Origin: Branchinecta lynchi
Lineage: Eukaryota > Arthropoda > Branchiopoda > Anostraca > Branchinectidae
Direction: 5' to 3'
Assembly (NCBI GenBank): GCA_023053575.1
Contig: JAKZAP010000017.1
Location: 9,245,501 to 9,309,500, forward strand
Length of the DNA stretch: 64,000 nucleotides
Both the position numbers and the translations under genes were made by a program. Within the stretch, counting starts at the first letter, position 1. Each line of letters begins with the position of its first letter. Below the pieces are notes generated by a model that was not told the origin of the DNA, searched no databases, and saw only the letters and a program-made list of their open reading frames with translations. Shown here in pieces: positions 44,895 to 54,490 of the stretch.

Positions 44895-45028
44895 TAGATC
44901 ATGTTTAATGATTTTGTTATGTTTTTAAGTGTTTTCGTTCGTCCCATTACTTCATTATTCCATTAATTTATTTTAATTTATTTGTTCATACTTCACTTTA
45001 CCAAAGAAGCGGGTCATAAGTAAATACA
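44895..45028 (+). mobile_element. LINE-type 3' tail
   Basis: T-rich segment ending ACTTTACCAAAGAAGCGGGT and CATAAGTAAATACAT. It resembles the family E 3' end (CGGGTCATAAATAAATTAC) and the other tails listed. No coding part. Confidence 0.4.
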
Positions 45029-45187
45029 TAAAAAGAAAACCGGCTTCAAATCGGATGTTGACCCGTCGATCTCAAAAGATCGAACAACCGACTTAAAAAA
45101 GTTCGATCGGAAGCACTCTAGCACTTTCAGTGTCTACATCACCCCCGTAATAGCTGCCAGTTAAAGCCGGGAATAGGTGGATCATTT

Positions 45188-45260
45188 ACAGTGATAATGA
45201 ATGAATGAATGAATTTATTGCACGAAAAAAAATCCATGGGATCATGGGACAAAACAAAAA
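45188..45260 (-). mobile_element. Retroposon 3' end with (ATTC)n tail, minus strand
   Basis: AATGAATGAATGAATGAATT is followed by TATTGCACGAAAAAAAATCC on the plus strand. Read in reverse it is a 3' UTR-like end finishing in a simple repeat. A run of 18 C lies nearby at 45435-45452. Confidence 0.45.
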
Positions 45261-46087
45261 GAAAACACAACAAGCTACAAAAGTCGCTCTCTATGGGACA
45301 AACCAACGCAAGCCACTCCTCCCTGGTAATCCCACCCCAAATACTTTGACCCTTAAATCACTCAATCCTTCTAATTCACCCATAAAGTGGAACACATCCT
45401 CATCCATCTTTCCACACATCGGGAAGAATCTAGACCCCCCCCCCCCCCCCCCAAAAAAAAAGTTGCAAGTTAAAGCCTTGACTCAGTGAATCATCTTGCT
45501 GGTATTTGAAAACAATGAAAAATAACCAACTACTTCAGGGTTATCGGCCATAAACTTTGACTATGAATTTAATTAAATTTGATTTTATTCTGAATTTACA
45601 AATGTGCTTCTTCTTCTATTTAAGGTGCCTACTGATTCGAACTGCCATCTTCTTGGTTGTCCGTGGGTTCCTCAAAATATTCAAATTTTGAAAGGTGGCA
45701 ATTAAGTCAATAACAGCAAATTTTTTTAAAACAATGACGCACGATCAAAACGTGAGTAGAAAAAATATTTTCGGCATGTATTTTGCAGTAAAAAATAGCT
45801 GGTTTAGGATTTCGTTTTTTCTTCGGCGACCTCTACTATAATTTCCAAGAGGTGAAGGTGTATCCGCTATTGTATCGTTCACTCCTGGTTCACTCTCTGA
45901 CAGACTGAATAACGCAGAAAATGGACACGATCATTGTCGTGAAGGGTTCATTATTTTCAGTTAGTCGTGAATAATATTGACCAGTGTTGGAATTTTAGAA
46001 AGAAAGGGTACAGCAGTGTTTACAATAATCAGCTCAACGGACTGGCAATGTTTTCTGTCCTAACCATGTTAATTCATTCCTTGAATG
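45261..46087. other. Unrecognised stretch
   Basis: Contains the 18-C tract at 45435-45452. No gene or family recognised. Confidence 0.4.
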
Positions 46088-46428
46088 TAGTGTTGGGCGG
46101 TATTGAATATCGATAACGATATATTGCTTTATCGGACCAAATATCGATATCGAATTTCAAAATCAAAATACCGATATAGAAAACGTTTTGGTATGTTTCC
46201 TAATTATTCAAACAATCACAACAAAACAAACTGTTATATTTCCAAATATATTTTTGTCGTAAATAATTTTTTATGGTTACAAACTTTTAACGAAATATGA
46301 CGTAAAATACAATTTGACGACAATTATCTTTGCTAAATATTCGCAAGACGAGACGTTTAAGATAGCGAGTCACGGTCCCGAAATATTGATATCGATATAT
46401 AAAAAAATCCGAATATCGCCCAGCACTG
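46088..46428. mobile_element. 341-bp hAT-like MITE with 8-bp target duplication
   Basis: Left end TAGTGTTGGGCGGTATTG and right end GAATATCGCCCAGCACTG (reverse complement CAGTGCTGGGCGATATTC) match at most positions. Flanks CTTGAATG (46080-46087) and TTTAAATG (46429-46436) agree at six of eight. Both inner borders are rich in ATCGATAT/ATCGATATC. TGGGCG-type ends are typical of hAT elements. Confidence 0.85.
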
Positions 46429-46449
46429 TTTAAATGAGAAACTGACTCG

Positions 46450-46815
46450 CTGTGCGGAAGTTAGTATTTTATTTATAACCGCCATTTTTAAAGCAGAGTA
46501 AGTGAAAGAAAATAAATAAAACAAATAAAAGACACACCGTTCAATCTTCGGGAAGGAAGCAGTAGATAACGGCTTGCGCTGGTTGGGCCCAGCTTTCCAT
46601 TATTTTTAATAGCGACGAGGACACATCCAAAAAGGTAACATCCGCATTTTGAATTTCTCCGTTAGTGTATGGTTATGGCACAATTTTGATAAATGGAGCA
46701 CGTGCTTGGCATATTTAAAATAAAAGATCTCGTACTTTTGATCTCCTCCTTTCGCAGAAATGTCTAACACCAGAACGAAATAGAATACAAGGAGAGCAAA
46801 AAGTGCTGTAGTCTG
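46450..46815 (-). mobile_element. Family E retroposon-like copy 3
   Basis: Minus-strand order: CTATTTCGTTCTGGTG, GCGAAAGGAGGAGATC, ACGGAGAAATTCAAAATGCG, then GTTACCTTTTTGGATGTGTC, CCAACCAGCGCAAGCCG and AACCGCCATTTTTAAAG-type sequence read from the 3' side. The reading DVSSSLLKIMESWAQPAQ then ends YCFLPED and a stop, parallel to copy 2. Confidence 0.6.
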
Positions 46816-47550
46816 GGGTCCACTGAACCGAAAGTCTTCTCCTTCTAAAAGTGGAGGGTCTTACTGGGGCAACACCTCTAGAGATCACAGGACCTCGCGT
46901 ACGTTCTGTTACTCACGAAAGTTACCGGGATACAGCTTTTTGGTATATCGGACATGCTTTTCTAACCTCTTACACTCTAACTATTCTGCGGTTGCGGTTT
47001 GTGTGGTTACATCCGCGGTCCAACTTTCGACCAATCAAAAGCAAGAAGATGTAAACAAACATTCGAACATTTCAGAAGCAGCGTTGCCGCCTGTCGCAGA
47101 AATCTGCGGTTAATGACGGTTTTCACTTCTTCGACAGAACAAGCCAAATTCTACGACCGGTTCCTTGCAAGTAAATATAAAAAGTAAGCAAAAAATCTTT
47201 TGCGGCCAAAAGTCACATGTTCCAGACAAGAAAAAGTGGCAATAGTATTTACAAACCAAGAATTCCAAGATATTTCACCTGAGAATTGGAGGATATTAAG
47301 AAGAATAAACAGGTAAAAATCATTCAAGCAGAGCTGCAATGTGGTTGTTCTTGAGTGTGGGTTAAGGCCTTTTAGGTAGTAGAAATCTCCACTTGCTTAT
47401 AGGCCCAGATTAAACAGCAAATAAGTTGGACTGTCGAGAGTTTAAGATTATTCGTGGTATGTATTGTTTTTTTTGAGAATGTTACAGAGCTGTTAGTCAG
47501 TCCATTATAAAAGCCTCAATTTTGGAGGCCGGAGGCTATGCTAAGTTACT
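46816..47550. other. Unrecognised stretch
   Basis: Two overlapping 60-70 codon frames without motifs. No repeat family recognised. Confidence 0.4.
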
Positions 47551-47558
47551 GTCACTGT

Positions 47559-48151
47559 CAGAGGCGTTACTAGCTGAAATGTTTGTCGGGGGGGGGGGGC
47601 AAGGTATTTACTGACTGTTGTTGCAGAAAGAAGAACTGTTTTCAAGAACAAAAATTACAGCTTTGAAAAATAATTGACTGATTTAAAAAAATGACTGTTT
47701 TGACAAAAAATCAACTGATTTTAAGGAAAAATAACTGTTTTCATGAAAAAAAAAAAAAACTGTTTTGACGGAAAACTGCAGTGCTTCACGCCAACTCAGT
47801 TATTTTTTAAAGACTGGCCGGACACATTTGGAGGATATTTGATCTTGCCAAATGGATCCGTCAGCTGAATTTTATTGGAGCTATATTTCAGCCCTTCTTG
47901 GCAAGGGTCCTGTTCAGGCTCAAAACCGCTCAAGTTGGAAAATGAACTTGCGGGAAGGGTTCCTTTTTCCAACCTGAGCGGTTTTGAGCCTGAAGAGGCC
48001 CTTGCCAAGAACGGCCGAAGTATAGCTCCAAGAAAATTCAGCTGACGTATCCATTTTGCACCATCAAATATGATTCGCAGTCAGCTTGGGCTGAAGGAAT
48101 ATTTACATTTGGAAGGGTCGCCCCCCCCCCCCCACAGTTGTGACGCCCCTG
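47559..48151. mobile_element. 593-bp hAT-like element with internal family K palindrome
   Basis: Left end CAGAGGCGTTACTAG followed by a G run, and right end C run followed by ACAGTTGTGACGCCCCTG (reverse complement CAGGGGCGTCACAACTGT). Flanks GTCACTGT (47551-47558) and TTTACTGT (48152-48159) agree at six of eight. The left interior (ACTGTTTTCATGAAAAA, CTTCACGCCAACTCAG) matches the MITE at 36.2 kb. The right interior is a large family K palindrome. Confidence 0.8.
47851..48105. repeat. Family K inverted pair (90-bp arms)
   Basis: AATGGATCCGTCAGCTGAAT at 47851 has its near-exact complement ATTCAGCTGACGTATCCATT ending at 48055; the arms are about 90 bp with a spacer near 25 bp. Both arms hold the CTGAA(C/G)AGG...CTTGCCAAGAA block. 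The right arm continues into ATCAAATATGATTCGCAGTC and AGCTTGGGCTGAAGGAATAT. Confidence 0.85.
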
Positions 48152-48159
48152 TTTACTGT

Positions 48160-48696
48160 ACATACTGTACGGATGTCTGACGCTTGTCGGCCATGCCACA
48201 TGGCTATTTCCATTTTTTTTTATGATAACTTAACTAATTTGAACAGCTAAAAAGGCTGAGAAGCTCAGTAGCAAAGTCGGGTTACAGTAAATCAGTAGCT
48301 TAGTGAATAACCTAGATGCTGTGAGTCTCCGACTAGTCAGCAGAAATATTTTCATATCCTGTGGTTTGATCATTAGTAGGGTACAGGGAAAAATACAGAA
48401 CCCTGAAGCTGCTACGCACAACTATGGTAGTCAGAATAAAGTTTACTTGCAAAAATCTCCATTATTATAAAAGGCTAACCATGTTGAGTCCCTAATATGT
48501 GTTTGTATTGTTTATTTTCTTTTTCTTATGAGATATTTTATGGTCTTTGTTTGCCACTAGTTAGCCAAGCTAAAAATCAACAAATTTTATTGTATTATAT
48601 TTGTTTTAACAACTGTAAATTCCTCTGTAATTGCAAGGTTTGTTAATACTATAATATCTAAGTACCTATGGTGTTGTAACATATTTTATTCTTTAC
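48160..48696. other. Unrecognised stretch
   Basis: Nothing recognised up to a possible splice acceptor (TATTTTATTCTTTACAG) at 48682-48698. Confidence 0.4.
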
Positions 48697-48698
48697 AG

Positions 48699-50114
48699 GA
48701 AATTGAATGGATCAACTGACCAAGAAGCAGGTCCGGATTGCGAATAGCCTAAAGAAAGACGAGAAATCTGACTTATTCTTTTGTGCCAAACACGGATATT
48801 CTTCCTTTATCAGAGGCTTGAGTCCTGGACAAGCTCAGTGATACATTGAAGACAGTAAGAGACAGGCACTATAGGCCTCTGATGACTACAATGGCAGGTG
48901 CTGCTATTGCCAGCACCTAAATCTTTGGTGGCATGCAGTGAGAAGGCCAAATATCATGAAAAGTTTATCAAGGGGTTTCTCAATCTTTAATCAGTGGAAG
49001 AAGAGATTGTAGATGGTTACGGTTTGCCAAAAATGGATGCTGTTTGCCAACAGCCCATAAAAGAGAAAACTGATCGACTTTTCTATGTGTATTTGTGCCA
49101 AACAACTGACATCGCTCCTTGGTCACAGGCTAAAGTGTTAGACAAGCTAAGTGATTTGCTGCAAAAAAGCTCATGACTGCAATGTCAAAACCTGATTTTT
49201 GTGATTGTGTGTTGTCCTCAGTCTTGTTAGCTGATGGGACTTCTGACACTGTGCAACTTGGACATCAACACCGACTCCTAGTCCCATGGTCCTACAGTTA
49301 AGGTCTCAAAGTGTTGACTTTTCATATACTGACACTTTCCTCTTTTACCTGAAAAAAGAATGTAAAGAGAGGCCAGAGTCTCAACTTCGCAGAGTTTCTG
49401 AAGCGTCAAGGAGCGTTAACATAGTAATTGAACATGCTTATGCACTAACTGAGCGTGATATTCTTCTTGCTTCTGAATGTAGGGGTCGTGATCTTGTTGC
49501 AGAGAAGGCCAGGTATCTCGATAAATGCTTGAGGAACTTGTGATGGAAATTGAACCAAAGTGTAAATGATGGTAGTGTGTACAAGACATCACAAATCAGA
49601 GAAAACTTGTCTGTCCTTTTAAAGCAGAGTGACAGCCATACTATGAAACGGCTGAAGAATTGCCTAAAAATGATCTCCGTATACATCTTTTGCCACGCAA
49701 AAGGAGCCCATGTGGCTGTCACCCACCGACAGATCATTTTTTTTTTTGCACTGGCTGCGTGCATTTTTGCAATTTTCCGTGTAGACGCAAGCTCACGACC
49801 CAATACCTGTCTCTTTGAACCCACTGGACTATGGATGGGCCGATGAGATACGTGGGGGAGCAAAAGCAGTGGCAACTGATGGGCCATATTTTTCCAGACA
49901 GTGTGGTCGGTGTTTTTTGTGCCTGCAAGAAATCTTGCAGCAAAAATGCTCATGTGCTGTAACCAAGAGATCTCGTGATTTACAGCGCATCCGGGGGGAA
50001 ATGTGTCAATGTCATTGTAATAGACGAGGAAGAAGAGGATTTCGAAGCCTAACTCATTTGTGATTAAATATGAAAGTTGACAGGACCAACTTTTGCAAAT
50101 ATGGTTTTAATAAA
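48699..50114 (+). pseudogene. Degenerate cysteine-rich gene remnant
   Basis: After the acceptor-like TTCTTTACAG a 45-codon frame starts MDQLTKKQVRIANSLKKDEK (ATG 48707). Open pieces in shifting frames follow: PIKEKTDRLFYVYLCQTTDI (48994-49176), DFCDCVLSSVLLADGTSDTV, then 49286-49543 ending LLASECRGRDLVAEKARYLD, KCLRNL, then LPKNDLRIHLLPRKRSPCGC, HPPTDHFFFCTGCVHFC, and NPLDYGWADEIRGG, TDGPYF, CACKKSCSKNA with a Cys-rich end. AATAAA is at 50109. The order (a D.VA..A.Y..KCL block, then CGC..PPTD, then a clustered-Cys tail) recalls a class of uncharacterised multicopy metazoan proteins. Stops and frame changes make it a pseudogene. The family assignment is from memory and weak; that it is a former coding region is better supported. 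Confidence 0.5.
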
Positions 50115-50655
50115 TGTACTCTTTCACCTTAAATAAACATACCTAAATAAACTTTTCCATTTTTTCTGAAGGATAGTTATTAGTCAGAGTTGGAATCACC
50201 GTAGCTGGTTAGTTGATAATAGTTTTCGTTCCGCTTTAGAAAAATGAAATGGAACGCCAAGACATCCGAATTTGAGTGTTGGTGCGTAACATCTTTAGCA
50301 CATGTCTGATCCCAGTATCCCGCCCAGATTCGAAATCAGCGTGGTCGATTTACCTAAAATCCATCGTCGGATCAGCTGCCCCCGACGGGAAAGCTACTTT
50401 TCACATTTTGATACTTGGGCCCCAGACTACTGTACAAATTATGAAATACCTCCGGTTTTGGAAGCAAAAGCTCAATTTCCACCATTATTATAATATGCAG
50501 TGAGTGGGGGTTGGACAAAGTAAAAAATAAAAAGTTTTATCCGCAATACTTAAATTAAAAAAAAATCAAGCAAAAGGATCCCACCACCTCCCAAATGAAA
50601 CCGCAAAATCCGAAACAATGTGGTAGTGGGGTCAGTCGAGCGTTATCAAGTTAAC
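50115..50655. other. Unrecognised stretch
   Basis: Two overlapping frames of 63-75 codons at 50276-50503 have no known motif. GATTCGAAATCAGCGTGGTC at 50328 weakly resembles the inverted-repeat arm at 10990. Confidence 0.4.
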
Positions 50656-50659
50656 GTGG

Positions 50660-50935
50660 CTGCACTCCTTGCCGGGTCGTAAGTCGCATTCAATTCTACG
50701 CAGTGAAGTCGTAGTACTACAACCTACAACCTACCGAAGATTTTTTTTTTCTCTTCGCTATTTATTTTAATTTCAAGATTATGGGTGATGAACTAGCCGC
50801 GCTCGATCCTTGTTCCGGGTCGTAAGTCGCATTCAATTCTACGCAGTGAACTACTACAGCCTACCGAACATTTTTTTTAATTTCTTTTTAAATTTTTTTT
50901 ATTATTTTATTTTAATGTCAAGATTCAAATGATTA
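50660..50935 (+). repeat. 144-bp tandem duplication
   Basis: GGGTCGTAAGTCGCATTCAA at 50673 recurs at 50817. Each copy is followed by TTCTACGCAGTGAA, CAGCCTACCGAA or CAACCTACCGAA and a T-rich tract. Confidence 0.85.
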
Positions 50936-51630
50936 TACACATATACTATGCAACCTGTCAGATGTCAATACATATTTAACTGATTACTCTATTTCGCACT
51001 TCAGAGCGGATAAGGTTCATGACGGACGTGTTATGCTCCAGCTTTCTGGTTGGATGGTCTTCTATAAAATTGCCTTCTTCGCTCTTAATGTTGCTTCTGA
51101 GCACTTTAGAAGGTAACTGGCACTGCCCAGTCTTTAAGTCATTCTTCCATTATTATATGGAACCTGGCTCCTGCGGATGTCAGCACTTGGTCGATAGATT
51201 GTTCAATAAGTCTTCCCCACGGAATTTCAACGAGACTTCTTGACCACTTGGAGGACTAATTTAGCGACATCTGCCGGGACATATTGCTTCTCGATCTAGA
51301 GCGATATCGCTATCCCCGAAATTCAGTAAGCTCGAAAAAAGAGGCCAGTACCGTATCTGCCACATTCATCCAGCGAAATCGGAACCAATAGGTCTCCGAC
51401 ACAGGCTGTTCCACGTCGTATTTCCGAAGACCTAATTACTAAACTAAGAGCTAGGAAGAGATAAACAGATTCTCGTTTTTACTCTTTTTTCATATTACTG
51501 TAATCTTTTGGAAGCTTTTCCTTGTTTTTGAAATTTTAATAGTTTTAGCTATTGTAAAACGTGAAGGTGAAAATTTCCAACAAAGGAGTGGTATTAAGAA
51601 AATAAGCAAATTGGCAATTTCCAGTATCCA
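50936..51630. other. Unrecognised stretch
   Basis: A 74-codon frame at 51019-51243 has no recognised motif. Nothing else seen. Confidence 0.35.
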
Positions 51631-51634
51631 GGAC

Positions 51635-51750
51635 TTTACTATCTTGCTTATTTTGTCGTTTTAATGTTTTTTAGTTTTATTCACTTTCTTTCTACACCAT
51701 CCTCACGGTTTCTAAGTACAAAGGGTGATAAATAAATTATTAACATTATC
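51635..51750 (+). mobile_element. LINE-type 3' tail
   Basis: T-rich segment ending CTAAGTACAAAGGGTGATAA and ATAAATTATTAAC, the same GGGTGATAAATAAAT form as the other LINE tails here. Confidence 0.4.
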
Positions 51751-53050
51751 AGTATTCCAGTTTAAATCACACACGGTCTTTTATGGGAATACCTTCTAGG
51801 TTTTTGCAGTTTATTGAATGCAGACTTTGGAAACTGTGCAGTTCCATAATAAGCATGTCAATCCTAGCTGAAGGTGACATGAAAATGATGAAAATAATAA
51901 TACAATTAGTAAATTCCATTCGATGAGGCTTATTTAGTAGCTATTTAGTATATCATGAAAGGTCATTTACCAAAAAATTAGTTTATAAATATTAGAGTAT
52001 CGGGATTCAGCTCTGCTTTAAGAAGTCATCTGACAAGAATGGAGAAGACAAGGTGACTGAAGTTCCTGGAGAAGGTGTCATGCGGCTGATATGTCTTACC
52101 CGCTAACGCGGGAACCCGTAAACTATCTACCCTTCATTTCGCGCAAAAAATCCATAACTTCTCCCAATGTTTCCGGCAGTTGACGTACCCGTCAATACAC
52201 CCAACCCACCTACCGCTAGCGCCAGTTATCATCTCATGCGACTCTTTGTTCTATACGAACGAGGGCATTACTGATTCAATCTGATTTGGAAAGCTACAAA
52301 TCTCTACGTCTACTTCGATCTGAACGAACAGCAGTTGTAGTTCATCTTTCCAAGAATCTAAAGTGAAGCGAAAAGATCACAAAGTGGATACTCTTGAAAG
52401 AAGAAATTATAACACCGTTACGAATTTTCCCTGCGCCCGGATCAAAGAAATCCCTGGGTCGTGAGCAGAAAACTCACAAACATACCGACGAACAAAGGAA
52501 GTTGACAAGGAAACGAAACGATGCAAAACCGAACTATAACTGCTAAACACGACGCAGCCTTGATACTCAAAATACGCCAGACTTCCTAGTTTGAACACGT
52601 GAGCAGAAGCGATGATGCTGTGCCCAGCGCAACTTTCGTCTTTCTTGCGATTTGTAGAAGGCACTAACCCCTCGCGCTCGCCGCCGTGACTCATTGTTGT
52701 TGAGTCACGGTCAGATTGACAAGCCAGAATCGGGTTTGTTTTAGTTGCGGACCGGCAATTCCGGCAAACGACCTGGCCACATGTCGATCGCCGGTCCCCG
52801 GGGCCCTGTGTAAATATGCTGTATTCGCGAACCAATGTTTTTTATTCATGCTACTGCTATGAATAAACTGGAAGGTTTTAGCAATCTTACTGAACAACTA
52901 CGGGTCAACAACGGATGACTCCACCCTATTGAAAGCTTTGCCCACAACCCCATTCCCCGGATGGATAAGAAGTGAGACCCACGTGAAAACGTGGCTGAGC
53001 ACTTCCGAATAAGACCTCGTGCTCATTGACGGTTACCGCGGATTTCCAGG
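51751..53050. other. Unrecognised stretch
   Basis: The longest frame is 142 codons on the minus strand (52407-52835). It contains no motif I recognise, and a 68-codon frame overlaps it. No repeat termini seen. Confidence 0.35.
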
Positions 53051-53053
53051 GTT

Positions 53054-53475
53054 GGCGAATCGACGGATATTAAAAGTGGGCGAATCGACAGATTTTAGAA
53101 GTAGGCGAATCGAAGGATTTTAGGATTGGGCGAATCGACAGATTTTAGGAGTGGCGAATCGACGGACTTTAAGAGTGGACCAGTGGACGGATTTTAGGAG
53201 TAGACGAATCAACGGACTTTAAGAGTAGACGAATCGATGAATTTCGGTAGTGAGTGAATCGACAGATTTTAGGAGTGGATGAATCGACAGATTTGAATAG
53301 TGGGCGGTTCGAAGGATTTAAGGAGTGAGGAATCGACGCTTAAGTAAACGGACTTGAAGTTAGGCGAATCGACGGGTAGACGAATCAACGGATCGACCAA
53401 CAAGCGGGCAGGCAAATCGACGTATATTTCGGGTCATCTGACGGGTGGACGAACTGTCAGAAAAAGTGGGGTTCA
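53054..53475. repeat. 25-26 bp minisatellite
   Basis: About 15 diverged units of the type GCGAATCGACGGATTTTAGG plus AGTGG. Units start at 53054, 53080 and 53105, then decay to the right into GGTGGACGAACTG-like variants. Confidence 0.9.
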
Positions 53476-53479
53476 TGAC

Positions 53480-54266
53480 GGATTTTTCGGGTGATATGAC
53501 GGGTGTGCAAATAGACAGGTCTTCCTAGATCTGACTTTAGCAACTTCGGAAATTTTTACTCCGAATTCGGAGAGTTAAAATCGGATGGAGGATCAAACGC
53601 TACATAGAATGCAGATTAATTGCAGGTTTCTTTATCTGAAAGCGGAGAGTTTTTGTACAGTGTAGCTTGCATCCTGACACAATGGAAAGAAGAGGAAAGT
53701 TTCAACTGCAGATCTATCCGCGGTCGAATTTCGAAGCGGTCCTATCCTAACACGGATGGCTTCGGGCTTGTAGTCAATTAAATCTTGGATTAAGTTGAAT
53801 GAGTCTATCTATTAAATCTTTGAATACGTTTTCTAAAGCCTTATATTTTGGTGTAATGTGCATGTAAGATGTTGATCCTTGAGGAAGAATTAAACTTTTC
53901 GGTATAACATAAGGTGCCTGATTTAGCCATCACTTCCATTATGTTCAAATCCAATAGGACAAAGGGGATAGTGTGTCTCTAAGGGCTCAACAACGCAGAC
54001 TTTAAATTGAACGAGGATTCAAGTGAATTTCTAGCGAGAAGGAAAGTTGGGAGTTTTCCTGAAAGAATCCGATTTCAAGTTCATCGGAGCGTGCAAATCC
54101 ACCTAGTTGCAAAAAGCAGATTAGCGAGCCGAGGAAGTTAGACAGTTCCCCTTCCGAGGACCAGATGAAAACACAGAGAGATATAGAAGATAAATCCAAG
54201 AGGACGAAACTGTGCAGGTAGAAACTAATTTTCAAACCTGAATACCAAACCTCATTTGTAGCAGTA
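53480..54266. other. Unrecognised stretch
   Basis: No gene or repeat family recognised between the minisatellite and the SINE. Confidence 0.4.
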
Positions 54267-54480
54267 CATGAATGGTTAGCACGCTGGCTGTGCCTACAGT
54301 TTGGTTTGGGGCGGGGGTTTGTGGCGAAACCCTGTGCGACAAGCCAAAGTCCACCCAGCTTCGTGTGCAAAAGCATCAGGATGGCTGGCTCCCAACCGCC
54401 CATTGCACTTTCTGGCACACGGCAGATAATCGTAGATCACTACCGCCAGTTAGGCGTGCAGAGGCTGATGCTGATACCTT
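54267..54480 (+). mobile_element. tRNA-like SINE, copy 2
   Basis: Head ATGGTTAGCACGCTGGCTGT is A-box-like, then TTTGGTTTGGGGCGGGGGTT and GTGGCGAAACCCTGTGCG, CCACCCAGCTTCGTGTGC. These align with the split copy at 36.1-36.5 kb, but the B-box part of the head is missing. The tail has GATAATCGTAGATCACTACC and GCTGATGCTGATACC. It ends next to the family D start at 54491. Confidence 0.7.
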
Positions 54481-54490
54481 TACCCTTTTT

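Noticed and set aside
45435..45452. Long C and G tracts (17521, 36250, 45435, 48118 and others) as telomeric or G-quadruplex features
   Set aside because: The 17.5, 36.2 and 47.6-48.1 kb tracts belong to hAT-like element ends. The others are plain homopolymers without regular G-run spacing.
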